Shown: positions 51,306 to 62,416 of the stretch, piece by piece
How the letters are laid out: each line of letters begins with the position of its first letter
How positions within the stretch are numbered: position 1 is the first letter of the stretch
Source of the DNA: Hemileia vastatrix
Lineage: Eukaryota; Basidiomycota; Pucciniomycetes; Pucciniales; Zaghouaniaceae
DNA length: 64,000 nucleotides
Direction of reading: 5' to 3'
NCBI GenBank assembly: GCA_030280995.1
Contig: JASXTE010000007.1
Location: 16,732,501 to 16,796,500, forward strand
The notes under the pieces: generated by a model
The model's input: the letters and a program-made list of their open reading frames with translations, nothing else
Told to the model about the DNA's origin: nothing
The model's database searches: none
Program-made: the position numbers and the translations under genes

Positions 51306-51895
51306 AAGATGAAGATTTTTGCTTATGGGACACTCTACCTTCCTTTAACTCTTTTCTTGCTCTTTGACTCAAAAAGCACTGTAATAAAGTATTTGAAACA
51401 AATCATGAACTTGCAACCAAAGTTGGAATACCGAATTGGTGTGTCTCCAAATGGGAAGATATCAGCCACGAATATCTTTTATTTTCAAATGTTATTATCA
51501 CTCATTCTGGATTTCACAATAAAATTCACACCAATACCAAGGACACCAATTTTCTTACTTTTGGTATATTCTCATATATCAAACCGATTACTGGCCAACC
51601 AATACCATCTCCAGCTAAAATCAAATGACATGGTTTATATTTTCCAGACCACTGGTGCATCATTGATTTTGGTTTGGGAAATGGTATCATCAAAACTATT
51701 TGGAATTCTTCTAAGGATAATCATCAAATGACCAAAGCTCCTCCTGGTTTGGAATCCTGTCAAGATTTAACACATTTTGGTTGCTCATTTCAAATCAGTC
51801 ATAAGTTGATTCAAAGAATAAATAAGATAATGAAAGAAGGTAAAGTTAATCAATTTAAAAAAACTTTATTTAGATCCAAAAAGTATGGGGATTAG
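51306..51895 (+). pseudogene. Tet-like 2OG-Fe(II) oxygenase remnant inside transposon 2
   Basis: One frame (first base 51305 modulo 3) runs through with two TGA stops, near 51367 and 51627. It reads DFCLWDTLPSFNSF, then HELATKVGIPNW, SGFHNKIHTNTKD, FGIFSYIKPITGQ, GLYFPDHWCIIDFG, TIWNSSKDNHQMTKAPPG and FGCSFQ. This is the layout of the fungal Tet/JBP-like oxygenases: HxD, a Gly-Phe-Pro strand, a distal His after W-x-S-S, and a final R/H-x-G-x-S. Here HxD is H-T-N and the late Arg position is His, so the iron and 2OG sites look lost. The assignment is from memory of the family. Confidence 0.55.
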
Positions 51896-52069
51896 AGTTG
51901 TCATTGAAAATTTTATATTTTTTTGTAAATTTTTAATAAATATTTTTATGTATCAATTTCCTCAACTAAAGTAATGGGCCCACAACCTTTTGTTGTATAA
52001 ATGGTAATCATGATAACATTTATTTGTTTCATGGGGTTCCTCTAGCCTATACCTGTGGAAAGTCCCAAA

Positions 52070-52365
52070 CTTTTGTTTCTAGACTTGGTCTGCATTTTGG
52101 CTTGAGGGATTGTCATTACTTTAAACTAGGGAAAGTGATATATATTAGATATTTATTTAATAATTTACGTAATTATATTAAATTTAGATGACTTCCACCA
52201 CTTACTTCAATAAAATGCAGGGGGGGGTATTGCCAAATTTTCAAATCTGACATGTGAAATTGATGACTTAGAAAAATTTTGGTGATACCCACCCCTTTCT
52301 TCAATAAAATGCAGGGGAGAGTATTGCCAATTTTTTAAAACAGATATAGAATTTTTTTGACTTGT
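52070..52365. repeat. Segment inverted relative to transposon 1
   Basis: It matches 27131-27450 in reverse complement, including the duplicated GCAGGGG...GTATTGCCAA unit. It replaces the rest of the transposase after the first catalytic Asp. Confidence 0.65.
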
Positions 52366-52399
52366 AAATATTTTGGCAAAAATTTTTGACAAGAATGTG

Positions 52400-53029
52400 A
52401 AAGTAATTGCTTCCACCTTGAGCAGGTTTCTGGCTCAAAGGAATAGCAGTACCATCAACAAAACCAATACATCCTAGGAAGCCCTCTGCTTGCATAACCT
52501 GAGATGATTCAAGTTGCTCTTCTTTTGTTGGCCAGGTGAGAAGTTGAGATTACAAGGAGTTGATGGCAGTGATACATTGTTTGGTATAAGTGTTAACTGA
52601 ACCATACCCTAAATCAAAGACATTTTCTAAACGTTTCAAAGCGGCTCCATTACCATTTGAACCTAAATGACATAGTGTGATGGCCAATTGAATTGAGGGA
52701 TGTTGTTGTTCTTTTTGAGAATTATTGTGAAATATGGGATGATCCTGAATAAGCTTAAGCAATTTAAGGAAACATTCCTAAGAAGTCATGAACAGCTGTC
52801 TAAAACTGGGTGTAGATAGTTTAAGAAGTGTTTGGATGGTGTACTTGGGGGTATGAAGTACTTGAGGCTTTCTGGGAAGAAGGTAACGTTTCGTGGCCAT
52901 TTTTGATAAAAAGACAAAGTCTTCTTCTAGATCAGAATCAGAATTGCAATTAGAGTCCAAGAGCAGTTCAAGAGCCATGAAAGTCATTGCTTTATGTAAT
53001 TTATCATGATTTGAAAGTGAGGAAGGCAT
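52400..53029 (-). pseudogene. Transposase, PIF/Harbinger type (transposon 2)
   Basis: From the ATG at 53029 the same N-terminus as in transposon 1 (MPSSLSNHDKLHKAMTFMALEL) runs to a stop near 52776 and continues through the helix-turn-helix (LGSNGNGAALKRLENVF). A later piece reads GFLGCIGFVDGTAIPLSQKPAQGGSNYF, which contains the first catalytic Asp of the DDE_Tnp_4 fold (G-x-x-D-G-T-x-I). The remaining Asp and Glu are absent. Confidence 0.8.
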
Positions 53030-53440
53030 AACTCTTATATGATATGATATGAAGATGTAAGTGATGTATGATGTTTTGAGTTATGAAGTGTTATGCTGCA
53101 GAGTGCTGCGTATGAATGGGATGATGCTGACAAATCAGTGAAATGGGACTCGATGGTGAAATCATCACTTTTGGTTGAGAAAGTGCGGATTTGAGTGAAA
53201 TAAGTGACTTATTTCATTTTGAAATCCACCAGTATTGGGGCTAGTGTGTTTTGGAAATCCGCACTTATTTAAGTGCGGATTTGCCAGAACTGACACCCCC
53301 TAATTAGCATGAAGGTCAAATATCATTTTCACTTAATTCTTATCAAATTATTTTAATTAATTTTTGGATTGTAAGGTGGAAAATGAACAAAATAAGAGTT
53401 TGAAAGAGGTATAAATTGAAAAGGGATAGTTTACACTATG

Positions 53441-53676
53441 CAATATAGGGGGTGGAGTTGCTAGCAAGTCCCTAACCTGAACTCAGGTGGAACTCAGACT
53501 GAACTCAGACTGAACCCATACTGAACTCTACTTGAATACCCACCTAAAACTGTTCTTCTGAGTGGTGTTAATCTCTGATTGTATGGCTCCTTTGTCAATA
53601 TCTCAATGTGTGTTCAATCTGTAGTGAGTTTGGGTCCAAGGTTGAAGACTTGCTAGCAAGTCCACCCCCCATATTG
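53441..53676. mobile_element. MITE with ~30-bp inverted ends
   Basis: The left end CAATATAGGGGGTGGA and the right end, reversed, CAATATGGGGGGTGGA both continue into ACTTGCTAGCAAGT-like palindromes (GTTGCTAGCAAGTC on the left). The interior has repeated GAACTCAGACT. No coding sequence. The same family occurs at 31985-32027. Confidence 0.75.
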
Positions 53677-54599
53677 TGTGGTATTAAGAATTTAATAATT
53701 ATTTAAGTAGGTTTTCTATGAAAATTATGGATTCCAAAATGGTCATGGATACAAGTATATATTTTCTATTTGTCTATTTTCAGGAATATAAGGGTTTTAG
53801 GTGAATTTATATGAATTTCCCGACATTTTGGCTATCTGTGGAGATTTATATGGCCAATATAAAAATAGCTGATAGTATTTAAGGCTCTGATAAAACTTAT
53901 AAGTATGTAAAAAACGCAATTGATTTTTATTTTAGAATTAATGTTTTTTAATTGAATTTTCTAAATTTTTAGATTTTTGAAATACAAGAATAAAAATTCC
54001 AGAAGTTTCTCTTATAAAGATATTATTTATGAGAAATTCTTACTTTATTTTTATTTTAAATTTCCATTTTTTTAATTAATTTTGTGAAATTTAAGGGGGT
54101 TTTCAAGGCTTTCCTGTTTTTAATGGTTTATGCAAAGTTTGATATGGAAAAGATAGAAAAAAGATATTCTGAGGCTACATTGTGATTTTATTAAGAATTA
54201 AAAAGGTTTGATTTATTTTTATTTCATTTTTAAATATTTTTAAATGTTTTTAGAGGTAAAAAGGTGGATTTCAAAGGATTTCCTAGTTTTAGTGGTATCT
54301 TAGGATATTGATAAGGAAAACAATGATTTAATGACTAGTCCAGATTGTTTTATTCACACTTTCATTCAATTGTTCAACTATTTTGAAGGTCTAATTTGTT
54401 TTCAGTTTGGCAATGTGACACCAATAAAGGGTAAAAATGCATCATTTTTGGGGATGGTCAAGTTTTTAAGGTTTTTATGATAAAGATAGGAAAGTATAAA
54501 GCTTACAAATAATTTATTGGGCTCAAGATCAATTTATTCAAGTTTTATGGGGATTTAGAGTACTTATTTCAGTCTAATATTGGTTATTTTTGAGTGTAT
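53677..54599. other. Unassigned AT-rich stretch
   Basis: No gene seen. A ~40-bp segment with TTTCAAGGCTTTCCT / TTTCAAAGGATTTCCT is present twice, near 54100 and 54270, so a weak duplication of about 170 bp is likely. Confidence 0.4.
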
Positions 54600-55750
54600 T
54601 ATACTTACAATTGCAGTGTATGGATACATACACTAAAAATAAGAGTTAAATTTTCTTCTGGTATATATGCAGGATGAGAATAATTGTTTTTGGAAGGTAT
54701 TTTTAATAAAAAATTTACATTTGAATGCATGGTAAAATCTTTATTAATTATTTTCATTCTTATTCTGTATTTTTGTACTGTGAGTTTCCATCTGGACATT
54801 TGTCTTTTTTTTAATTTTTCATGTTTATTAAAGATTTTACCCTGCTAAAATTAGAGACCAATTCAAATTTTTGGTCCTCTAAGTTATAAATTAAATAATC
54901 TAAATACTAGAGAACTGCTAAAAATTACAGTTAGGTAGCCCCATATTTCAATTTAATCTTTATCAAGGCTCATGAAATATAGCAAATTACACCTAGGGAC
55001 AAAAGGAGGTGGGATTGTGAGAAAGTCTCCTTTTTTAAACCTACTTGAACCCAGCTTGAAAACTATTTGAAAGAAGTTAGAAGATTTTTAAAAACTATCT
55101 TTTTCAGAACTGAGCTCAAACATGGTTTAATGAGTGGATCAATTAGTGCTTAAATGAGTGATAAAGAAGGTGACTCCCTAATAAGTTCCTCTCTCATTTG
55201 CTGTGGTTCTACAACTGCATAAATTTCATCACTGATGAATTTTATTAGTGAATGGAAGCACCTAGTCCAACAAAACAATAATCAGGTATACAAAACAAAT
55301 CGTTAGTTAAAATGCAGTAATCTGAGTATTGGAACAGTTACCAAATTTTTTTCAAGGAATTAAAATCTCATTGTCTTTTATTTTTCAAAACAAAATCTTC
55401 AACATTTTGGATAAATTGTGTCAAATGTGAAATAATTACTTGGAAATTTTAATAAACTGTCTGTAAATTCAACATGTTCTCTGAAAACTTTGAGCTTCTT
55501 TCACATTTGTAGATGTATTTACATACAAAACTCCTTCCACTTTGTTCCAATCAACAAATAGTTGAAAACCTAAGACAATCTGATCCCTCACATTAAAATA
55601 ATTAAATCCAAAGTGAGGATTCTATAAACATTGAGCCAATTTATTCTATTCATTTTGTGGAATACTTTGCTCAGATTTAACAAATTTTGATTAAATGTTT
55701 TTGCGAAAATAATGACATCATCAATATACATTATCATCCATTCTGCTATG
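54600..55750 (-). pseudogene. A-like gypsy pol relic (RNase H and reverse transcriptase)
   Basis: On the minus strand RWKLTVQKYRIRMKIINKDFTMHSNVNFL matches the RNase H end of element A at about 2500-2600. The RNase H body follows around 54840-54990 and 55240-55300. Reverse transcriptase sequence matching 3100-3310 occupies 55400-55750. Roughly 54990-55240 is foreign sequence with a G-rich start (AGGGACAAAAGGAGGTGGG), perhaps a decayed MITE. Confidence 0.7.
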
Positions 55751-56531
55751 AGGGTGTATCAAGGTACTCCAATCTATGATTGAATTAATGATGGATAAAA
55801 AATAAAGTACCCCAATTATATTCCATCATTTTTTGATGATATATGGGTAATTTGATGTAATATATCAATGTTTGACTTTATTTGGACATTTTTGGTGTGG
55901 AATCTGTCATTAGGGGGTATCAATGTTCAGGGATCCGCAATTAGGGAGCAGGAATTTTTTCTCCCAGGATCAGACATTATCAATTGCGGAAGATTCTTAT
56001 TCATTAGCCCCGGGGCTAGTGGATAAAGAATCCACAATAATGCATTATCCTGCCTCTTATACCCTGATTTCCATTCCTAATTCCTGATCCCAAACTCATC
56101 ACATCCATGAGGCATATCCAGAGAGTAGTCAAAGATGTGGTTATGGCAGAAAGTTGTGCAACATGTGGCTATGACAGAAAGTTGTACAAGATGTGGTTAT
56201 TAAAAATTGAGTAGAAAAATGTCCAATAAGAGGTGAAGATTGACACGTAAAATGTCTAATAACCCAATTATTAGCAAAAATAATTGCAGAAGATAATTGG
56301 GGTATAAGGATTTTTATCCGCAATTAATTTAATTGTGGATCCCTGAACATTTATACCCCCTATTATGAGTAAAAATGGAGGCACCAAAGAAAAATAAACG
56401 GGATATTTTGATTTTATTATTTTCTTGCCTCTGGGCTAATGAATAAGAATCTTCTTCCATTAATAATGTCATATCTGTGCAAAAATAATGATGAAACCCT
56501 AGCAATGGATCCAAGTACTTCAATACCCCCT
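55751..56531. mobile_element. Outer MITE, interrupted by an inner MITE
   Basis: The left end AGGGTGTATCAAGGTACTCC and the right end, reversed, AGGGGGTATTGAAGTACTTG are imperfect inverted repeats. Removing the inner MITE leaves about 330 bp. The flanking pol relic continues on both sides. Target duplication is ATG/ATT at best. Confidence 0.55.
55911..56361. mobile_element. Inner 451-bp MITE with PIF-like ends
   Basis: The inverted ends start AGGGGGTAT and contain GTTCAGGGATCC[GA]CAATTA. ATT is duplicated (55908-55910, 56362-56364). The end layout AGGGGGT...ATCCGCA..TTA and the 3-bp duplication match those of transposons 1 and 2, so a related transposase probably moved it. A 14-bp palindrome TAGCCCCGGGGCTA lies inside at about 56003-56016. 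Confidence 0.8.
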
Positions 56532-56687
56532 ATTGTTTCCAAATGAATGGTGTTATACATCACTTTTTGAAAAATAGAAGGGAAATTCTTAGGGCTAAAA
56601 GGCATTCTAATGTATTTATATATACCAAAGTGAGTTGCATTCAAAAAGTAAGTTTGTGAATTACTTTTCACTAGTACTGTCAGCCAG
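56532..56687 (-). pseudogene. A-like reverse transcriptase relic, middle part
   Basis: NSQTYFLNATHFGIYKYIRMPFSPKNFPSIFQKVMYNT on minus corresponds to 3340-3470 of element A. It is interrupted by the solo LTR and continues at 57492. Confidence 0.75.
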
Positions 56688-57486
56688 GCTACTAGACTTA
56701 CCCAGTATAATAATTGATTATCTTACTGAGGTGAAGCCACACCTTTTAAATCCTTATTAATAATTATTCATTTATTAACTACTTATGTATTACTTACAAC
56801 TAACTAGCTAAGTACACTAAGTAATGCAGATAATTAATAAAAATAAGTACTTGTCCCATATATATCTTTACTCCCAAACACCATGCTCAATAATATAGAT
56901 GAGATGGGAATAAAATTAGTATTAAAAATATAAAATTATAAAAAGAAAAATACTTTTTCAAATTCCTTTATTTAGATTTTATTGATTCAATATTTCAAAT
57001 CAAATGTTCTTGCACTAAAATGTGACAGACCAAAGGGTTCAGAGTTTTATTACAAATTAAATAAATACTTCTATTTACGCACTATTTAGTCTTACTCTTA
57101 TTATTTCACATACTCTCTTTATTTAAGTTTTTTCCTCTCACACTCTTGTACTAGGAGATGTAAATTCCGTGTTCTATTTTCTCACATATTGCCTATAAAA
57201 GGCCCTTCCTTTTTTTCCTTTTTGATTCATTCCTTATTTACTACCAATTTTCATAACATATCAATTAGAAACAAATTTATTACTATTATTTATACACATT
57301 AGTAGTTACATTATTGTAATTCTAAAAATATAAATTATAATAATACTTAAAACCACCTCTTATAATTTGAGTTAAACAATCAAATAGATTAAGAAATACG
57401 TACTTTGCTTTTGAGAGTCCATTAAACCACTTAGAAACCTCAGATAACCTCCAAATAAATCTTCTAGACCAAGAGACCCCTTGAAA
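56688..57486 (+). mobile_element. Solo LTR of the A family
   Basis: 799 bp, starting TGTCAGCCAGGCTACTAG and ending CCCCTTGAAA. AGTAC flanks it (56683-56687, 57487-57491). Reverse transcriptase sequence continues across it without loss. A TATA-like GCCTATAAAAGGC core lies at 57191-57203. Confidence 0.85.
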
Positions 57487-57491
57487 AGTAC

Positions 57492-57570
57492 TTGGTGAGG
57501 TACCCTTTATTACCATCCAGGTAACTTGTATACTTAACCCCTTGAAATACAACATGTATAGAGTTAATCC
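57492..57570 (-). pseudogene. A-like reverse transcriptase relic, right part
   Basis: It matches about 3481-3550 of element A (VTWMVIKGT region, then the CATGTATAGAGTTAAT segment). It ends where the copia element starts. Confidence 0.65.
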
Positions 57571-58277
57571 TGTCAGATTTCAAAACTGTTATCATAATCC
57601 ATCATTTATCCTATGATACTCCACTTTCATTCAACATCTAGAGTTCCCATGAGTATTAGTAGATGTTCAAATCAAGTAGAGTTTACTAGAGATCGATGGA
57701 GCTCATTACTATATAAGACATTAGACTGTTATTTTCTTTCTCCATCCATCTCATTATTTTATTATTTTATTTCAATCATCTATTATTCTTTTACTTACAA
57801 AAGCAATATCATCATATTTCTTTTATTTGCCTCTTGCGCAGGAACTATAGGTATTATTATTATTATCTACTTTTATATCAGCATTTTTTAATCTTATCTT
57901 TTGTTAGGTTGGCTAAATCTATTAAACGTTGCCTCTGTTTCTTGACTGCAATACTTATTGGAACCTATTGGCTCCTGTTATAAGGTTAGATTTAGCTAAT
58001 CCATAGATCTCATTATTTTATTATTTTATTTCGATCATCTATTATTATTTTACTTACAAAAGCAATATTATCATATTTCTTTTATTTTCCTCTTGCGCAG
58101 GAACTATAGGTTGGCTAAATCTATTAAACATCGCCTCTGTTTCTTGACTGCAATACTTATTGGAACCTATCGGCTCCTGTTATAAGGTTGGCTAAATCTA
58201 TTAAACGTTGCCTCTGTTTCTTGACTGCAATACTTATTGTAACCTATTGGCTCCTGTTATAAGTCTTTTATTCTACA
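57571..58277 (+). repeat. 5' LTR of the copia element
   Basis: About 707 bp, TGTCAG...TTCTACA. A TATATAAGAC segment lies near 57710. The downstream half is built of direct repeats, described separately. I could not identify a primer binding site after the LTR. Confidence 0.8.
57909..58263 (+). repeat. Internal repeats of the copia LTR
   Basis: A 77-bp unit starting TTGGCTAAATCTATTAAAC and ending CTCCTGTTATAAGG occurs at 57909, 58111 and 58188. A second unit with CTCATTATTTTATTATTTTA and TTGCGCAGGAACTATAGG occurs before the first and second copies. The 3' LTR has the same arrangement. Confidence 0.9.
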
Positions 58278-58301
58278 GATTAAAAGTCTGAAAGCTCAAT
58301 C

Positions 58302-59324
58302 ATGGATGGAAGCTCTAACAATAATGTCAATGACATCCCGATGCTCACCAATGACAACTACGCAATGTGGAAAGTCAAAATTCTTTTCTTTTTATCTCAA
58401 CTCGAGTTAGATGACATTGTTGAAGGACTTGAGATAAAGCCAGAAGACATTTCAAAAAAGGATGCCTTTCAATTGTGATGCAAACGTGCTTCTAATGTGA
58501 TAGTACAGAAATTAGACCCAACCAATATTACTGCTTTCGTCAAACCAGAAGATAAGTCTGACCCCACACAACTGTGGAAACGATTAGAAGAGCGGTATTC
58601 TGGTGCTCATCCTGCGACTGCATCAATGGTATACACCAAATTCACTGACTTAGAATGTACAGAAGGGAATTTACGGGGCTTTGTTACTGAACTTCAAGCA
58701 TCTGTCAATGCTTTGTCACAAGCTGGAGAAAAGCTTGAATCACCTATATTTGCCTATTCTATTCTCCAAAAATTACCTGCTTCACTCGAAATGCACCATT
58801 CTATGATGATTAATTCGGCCGACGACTCCGGAAAACCACTCACAATTGACAGCATTTTAATGAAGTTGTCTCAGCTAGCTGATCGCATCGACAGTTTTCA
58901 GGTCAAACAAAATTCTGCCTTATTAGCCACAAAGAAAAATACTTCATCTTCATCCTCAAAGAAACGAGAATATTGTAGCAATGGAAAACATAATTCTAAG
59001 ACCACCCATTCTGAGGCGCAATGCTGGGCCCTTCACCCTGACCTTCACCCTCAACAAAAATCAAAATTTAAAAACACTTCCAAAGAAAAAGAGGAAGATG
59101 ATACCAAAACAGCAAATATCACTGAGGATCTCTATTACGTCTATCATGTCTCATCCAACCATTCTCAACAATTATCTGATTTAATTTTTGACTCTGGATC
59201 TTTGAGCCATATGTTCAATTTAAAAAGGGCATTCACCACCTTCCAAAAAAACCAAGACACCGGTAAAAATTGGAAATGGAAAGATCATCTATGGACAAGG
59301 TATTGGATCAGTAAAACTGATTAA
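58302..59324 (+). pseudogene. Copia gag and start of protease, one stop
   Basis: The frame from the ATG at 58302 reads LTNDNYAMWKVKILFFLSQLELDD, a typical copia gag start. It meets TGA at 58476 and then continues unbroken: DPTQLWKRLEERYSGAHPATASMVY, and a knuckle-like CSNGKHNSKTTHSEAQCW. The protease triad is FDSGSLSHM near residue 300. The frame is lost at about 59263. Confidence 0.85.
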
Positions 59325-59974
59325 CTTCCAAAACCTCCCCATGTTACTCACAAATTGTCTTTACGTGCCAGATTTGGGATGCAATCTCATTGCTCTTTCA
59401 CCTCTCACTAGCAAGGGTGTTTCACTCACTGCCAGAACAGATGGAAACATCTCATTCAAAGAAGGGGAAAACACCGTACTTACTGGGGCAAAGAAAGCAG
59501 GCTCCAATCTATTTCATGTCAACGCCTCTTTTGGTGAGCATCTCCAATCATCACTAGTAGCATCTACCAAAACTGACTTTTCCTCCTGGCACAATTGACT
59601 GGGACACGTTAAGCAATCCTATCTCAAAATATTGCTTAAAAATTTAAATATTAATTATAACAATTGTGACATTGATGATACTTGCAAAACTTGTGTCCAT
59701 GCCAAATTGCATAAATTGCCATTTCGTGGGCATTTTCGAAAGGCAAGTTGACCATTGGAATACGTACATTGTGACTTGGGTGGAAAGTTGTTGGAGACTT
59801 TTGGAGGACACCAATACTACTTTAGATTAACAGACACCTATTCATCATACCGTTTTATCTATTTGTTAAAAAAAAATCAGATACTTCTCAACATTTCTTG
59901 CAATTCAAAGCATATGCTGAGAATCTAACTGGCATAAGATCTTAAATTTAGTATGTTTTGGGGGAGGAGAATTT
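59325..59974 (+). pseudogene. Copia protease end and integrase zinc finger
   Basis: The next frame reads LTNCLYVPDLGCNLIALSPL and then WHN, stop, LGHVKQ...CDIDDTCKTCVHAKLHKLPF, the HHCC finger. A second TGA precedes PLEYVHCDLGG, the first Asp of the integrase core. A run of nine A near 59868 marks a frameshift. Confidence 0.8.
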
Positions 59975-62353
59975 GTGAATCAGAAATTTGACGAGTTTTC
60001 CACTAAAAGTGGATTTAAGATCATTATTACATTGCCTCATACTCCACAGCAAAACCCAATCTCTGAGAGAGGTAATCAAACTACTATAGAAATGGCTAAA
60101 ACGTTATTATTCAAGTCTGGCCTCCCGTTGACATATTGGGGAGAGGCTGTAGTCACATCCATCTTTATCAAAAATAGATTACCAACAAAGGCAAACCACG
60201 ACATGAAATCACCATTTGAAGTCATGTTTAATAGGAAACCTTCAATTTCTCACCTTAAAACCTTTGGTTGCACTGCCTATTCACTTATTGACAAACATAT
60301 ACAAGGCGGTAAAATCAACAAAAATGCCGTCAAATGTTGTTTACTTGGTTTTCATGAGGAGCATAAGTCGTACCGCTTGCTGAATTTTGAGACAAAAAGG
60401 ATTGTATACTCTCACAACATGATTTTTAACGAAAACATATTTCCCAAGCTAAATAATGAGAAAATACATACATCTTGGCCAAATTTATCAAGTGATATAC
60501 TTGCTTCCACTCCTTACACTCCCAAGGAACCAGTACGGCAAGAATCTTCAAACACAGAAGAACCAATACTTGAAAACAACAATGAAATTGATGCGCAACC
60601 AGGAGATGATGATTTGCAAGGTGATTATGAACATCAACCATCTACGTCAAGGTTTTGGAAATATCAAACTACCAGTAACATTGCGCCAAAAGATGTGAGT
60701 TCAAGCATCAGCACTGATAATATACTTGAAGGAGGACGCACTAGATCAGGAAGAGCATTAACATGCTATAATTTCACTGAAGACATAACTGAGTCTGCCT
60801 TAGAAGCCTACATCCCAATTTCTGAGATTCATAAAACCCCAAGATATTACAATGAAGCAATTAACTCGCCCAATTGTGACAACTGGATTGACGCTATCAA
60901 TAGTGAATTTAGTTCATTGGAATCTCATGGAGTATGGGAAATAATTCCACAGCCAGCTAACATTCGACCCATTGGCAACACATAAGTGTTAAAAATCAAG
61001 TTAGATCATGATGGCAATATTAGTAAATATAAGGCGTGATTATGCGCTCAAGGTTTTTCACAAAAATATGGCATCGACTACACTGAGACTTTCGCACCAA
61101 CTGGAAGACTTACAACTCTTAGATGCCTGATCTCACTGGAAGCGGAAGAATCATGGGATTTCCATCAAATGGAAGCCAAAAGTGCATTCACCAATGGAAC
61201 TCCAGAAGAAACTATTTACATGAGAATACCGAAAGGAGTAAAAGTCCCATCAAATATCGAGAAACCAGTTCTACTTTTAAAAAAATTGCTCTATGGCTTA
61301 AAACAAGCTTCAAGATGCTGGTATCAACTGGTAAACAACTTCTTCACAAACAACAATTTTGCGCATAGTTCCATTGATTCTGCACTATATATCCATCTAG
61401 ATCAATCAAAACCATGTTATTTTCATGTGCACATTGATGACTTTTTGATATTTGGCAGAGACATAAAATGGTTCAAAGACCTTATATCTAGTCACTTTGA
61501 AATGGAGGACCTAGGAGAATGTAAAATGATACTAGGTATAAAAATTTCAAGAGATTTAGCTACCAATCAGATTCAACTATCTCAATCATCTGAAATCAAT
61601 GCAATAATGGCAAACTACAACATGAGTGACTGCAAGAGCATGTCGTCTCCAATGGACCCAAAAGTTCAACTAACATCAGCTAAAAATGACGATCACAATA
61701 CTTTCATCAAAAAGAATATCAACTACCGCAGCGCAGTAGTGCATCTGAATTATCTTGTACAATGTACCAGGCCCGATTTAGCATTTTCCTGCAGCCAGCT
61801 GTCCCAGTACTTGAACAAGCCAGGACAAGCTCACTGGGATGCCTTCCTGAGAGTACTCCAATATTTAAAAGGCACTATAAATAAAGTAATGACATATGTA
61901 GCTCCCTTAAACGAGAAAAATGTACTTGAAGGGTTCTGTGACTCTGATTGGGGATCATTTTTGGCCACTCAACGTTCAAGCACTGGTTACATCTTTACAC
62001 TGAATGGCAGTGCTATCAGTTGGCAAACCAGAAAACAAAATACCGTATCTTTGAGTGTGACCAAAGGAGAATATAAATCTCTCACTGATTCTGGACAGGA
62101 AGCCATTTGGATAAAGAATCTTTTGTCTGAATTCAACTTGTTTTCTTTGGACCTTGATAAACCAATCACATTACATTCCGATAACCAACAAGGTATTTCC
62201 CTGGCAAATAATCCAATATATCATTCTCGCACAAAACACATTGACATTCAGATTCACTGGATTTGTGAGCAAGTGAACAATAAAAAATTTCATCTCAAAT
62301 ATCACCCCACATGGGACATTCCAGCCGACATGCTGACAAAGGCTGTTCAATGA
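59975..62353 (+). pseudogene. Copia integrase core, reverse transcriptase and RNase H, two stops
   Basis: One frame throughout, with TAA at 60983 and TGA at about 61036. The integrase Glu is in TPQQNPISERGNQT. The linker is Asn/Glu/Pro-rich. Reverse transcriptase motifs: YKA, stop, LCAQGFSQKYGIDYTETFAP, LKQASRCWYQLVNNFF, and the catalytic box HVHIDDFLIFG (HIDD in place of YVDD). RNase H: GFCDSDWGS, the SSTGYIFTLNGSAISW segment and HTKHIDIQIHWICE. The end at TGA 62351-62353 agrees with the family. Confidence 0.9.
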
Positions 62354-62403
62354 GTAAAACTTCAAAAACATTTAAATTTCGTAAATATCAATGATGGATT
62401 ACT

Positions 62404-62416
62404 CAACAAGAGAGGG
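62404..62416 (+). promoter_or_regulatory. Polypurine tract of the copia element
   Basis: AACAAGAGAGGG lies directly before the TGTCAG start of the 3' LTR. Confidence 0.75.

Larger units (their letters stand above)
49594..53301. mobile_element. PIF/Harbinger-like DNA transposon 2
   Basis: It has the same terminal inverted repeats as transposon 1 (one base changed at the left end) and AAT duplications at 49591-49593 and 53302-53304. The first ~315 bp and the last ~755 bp are nearly identical to transposon 1. The interiors differ completely between. It holds a Tet-like oxygenase pseudogene on plus and a longer transposase remnant on minus. Confidence 0.85.
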
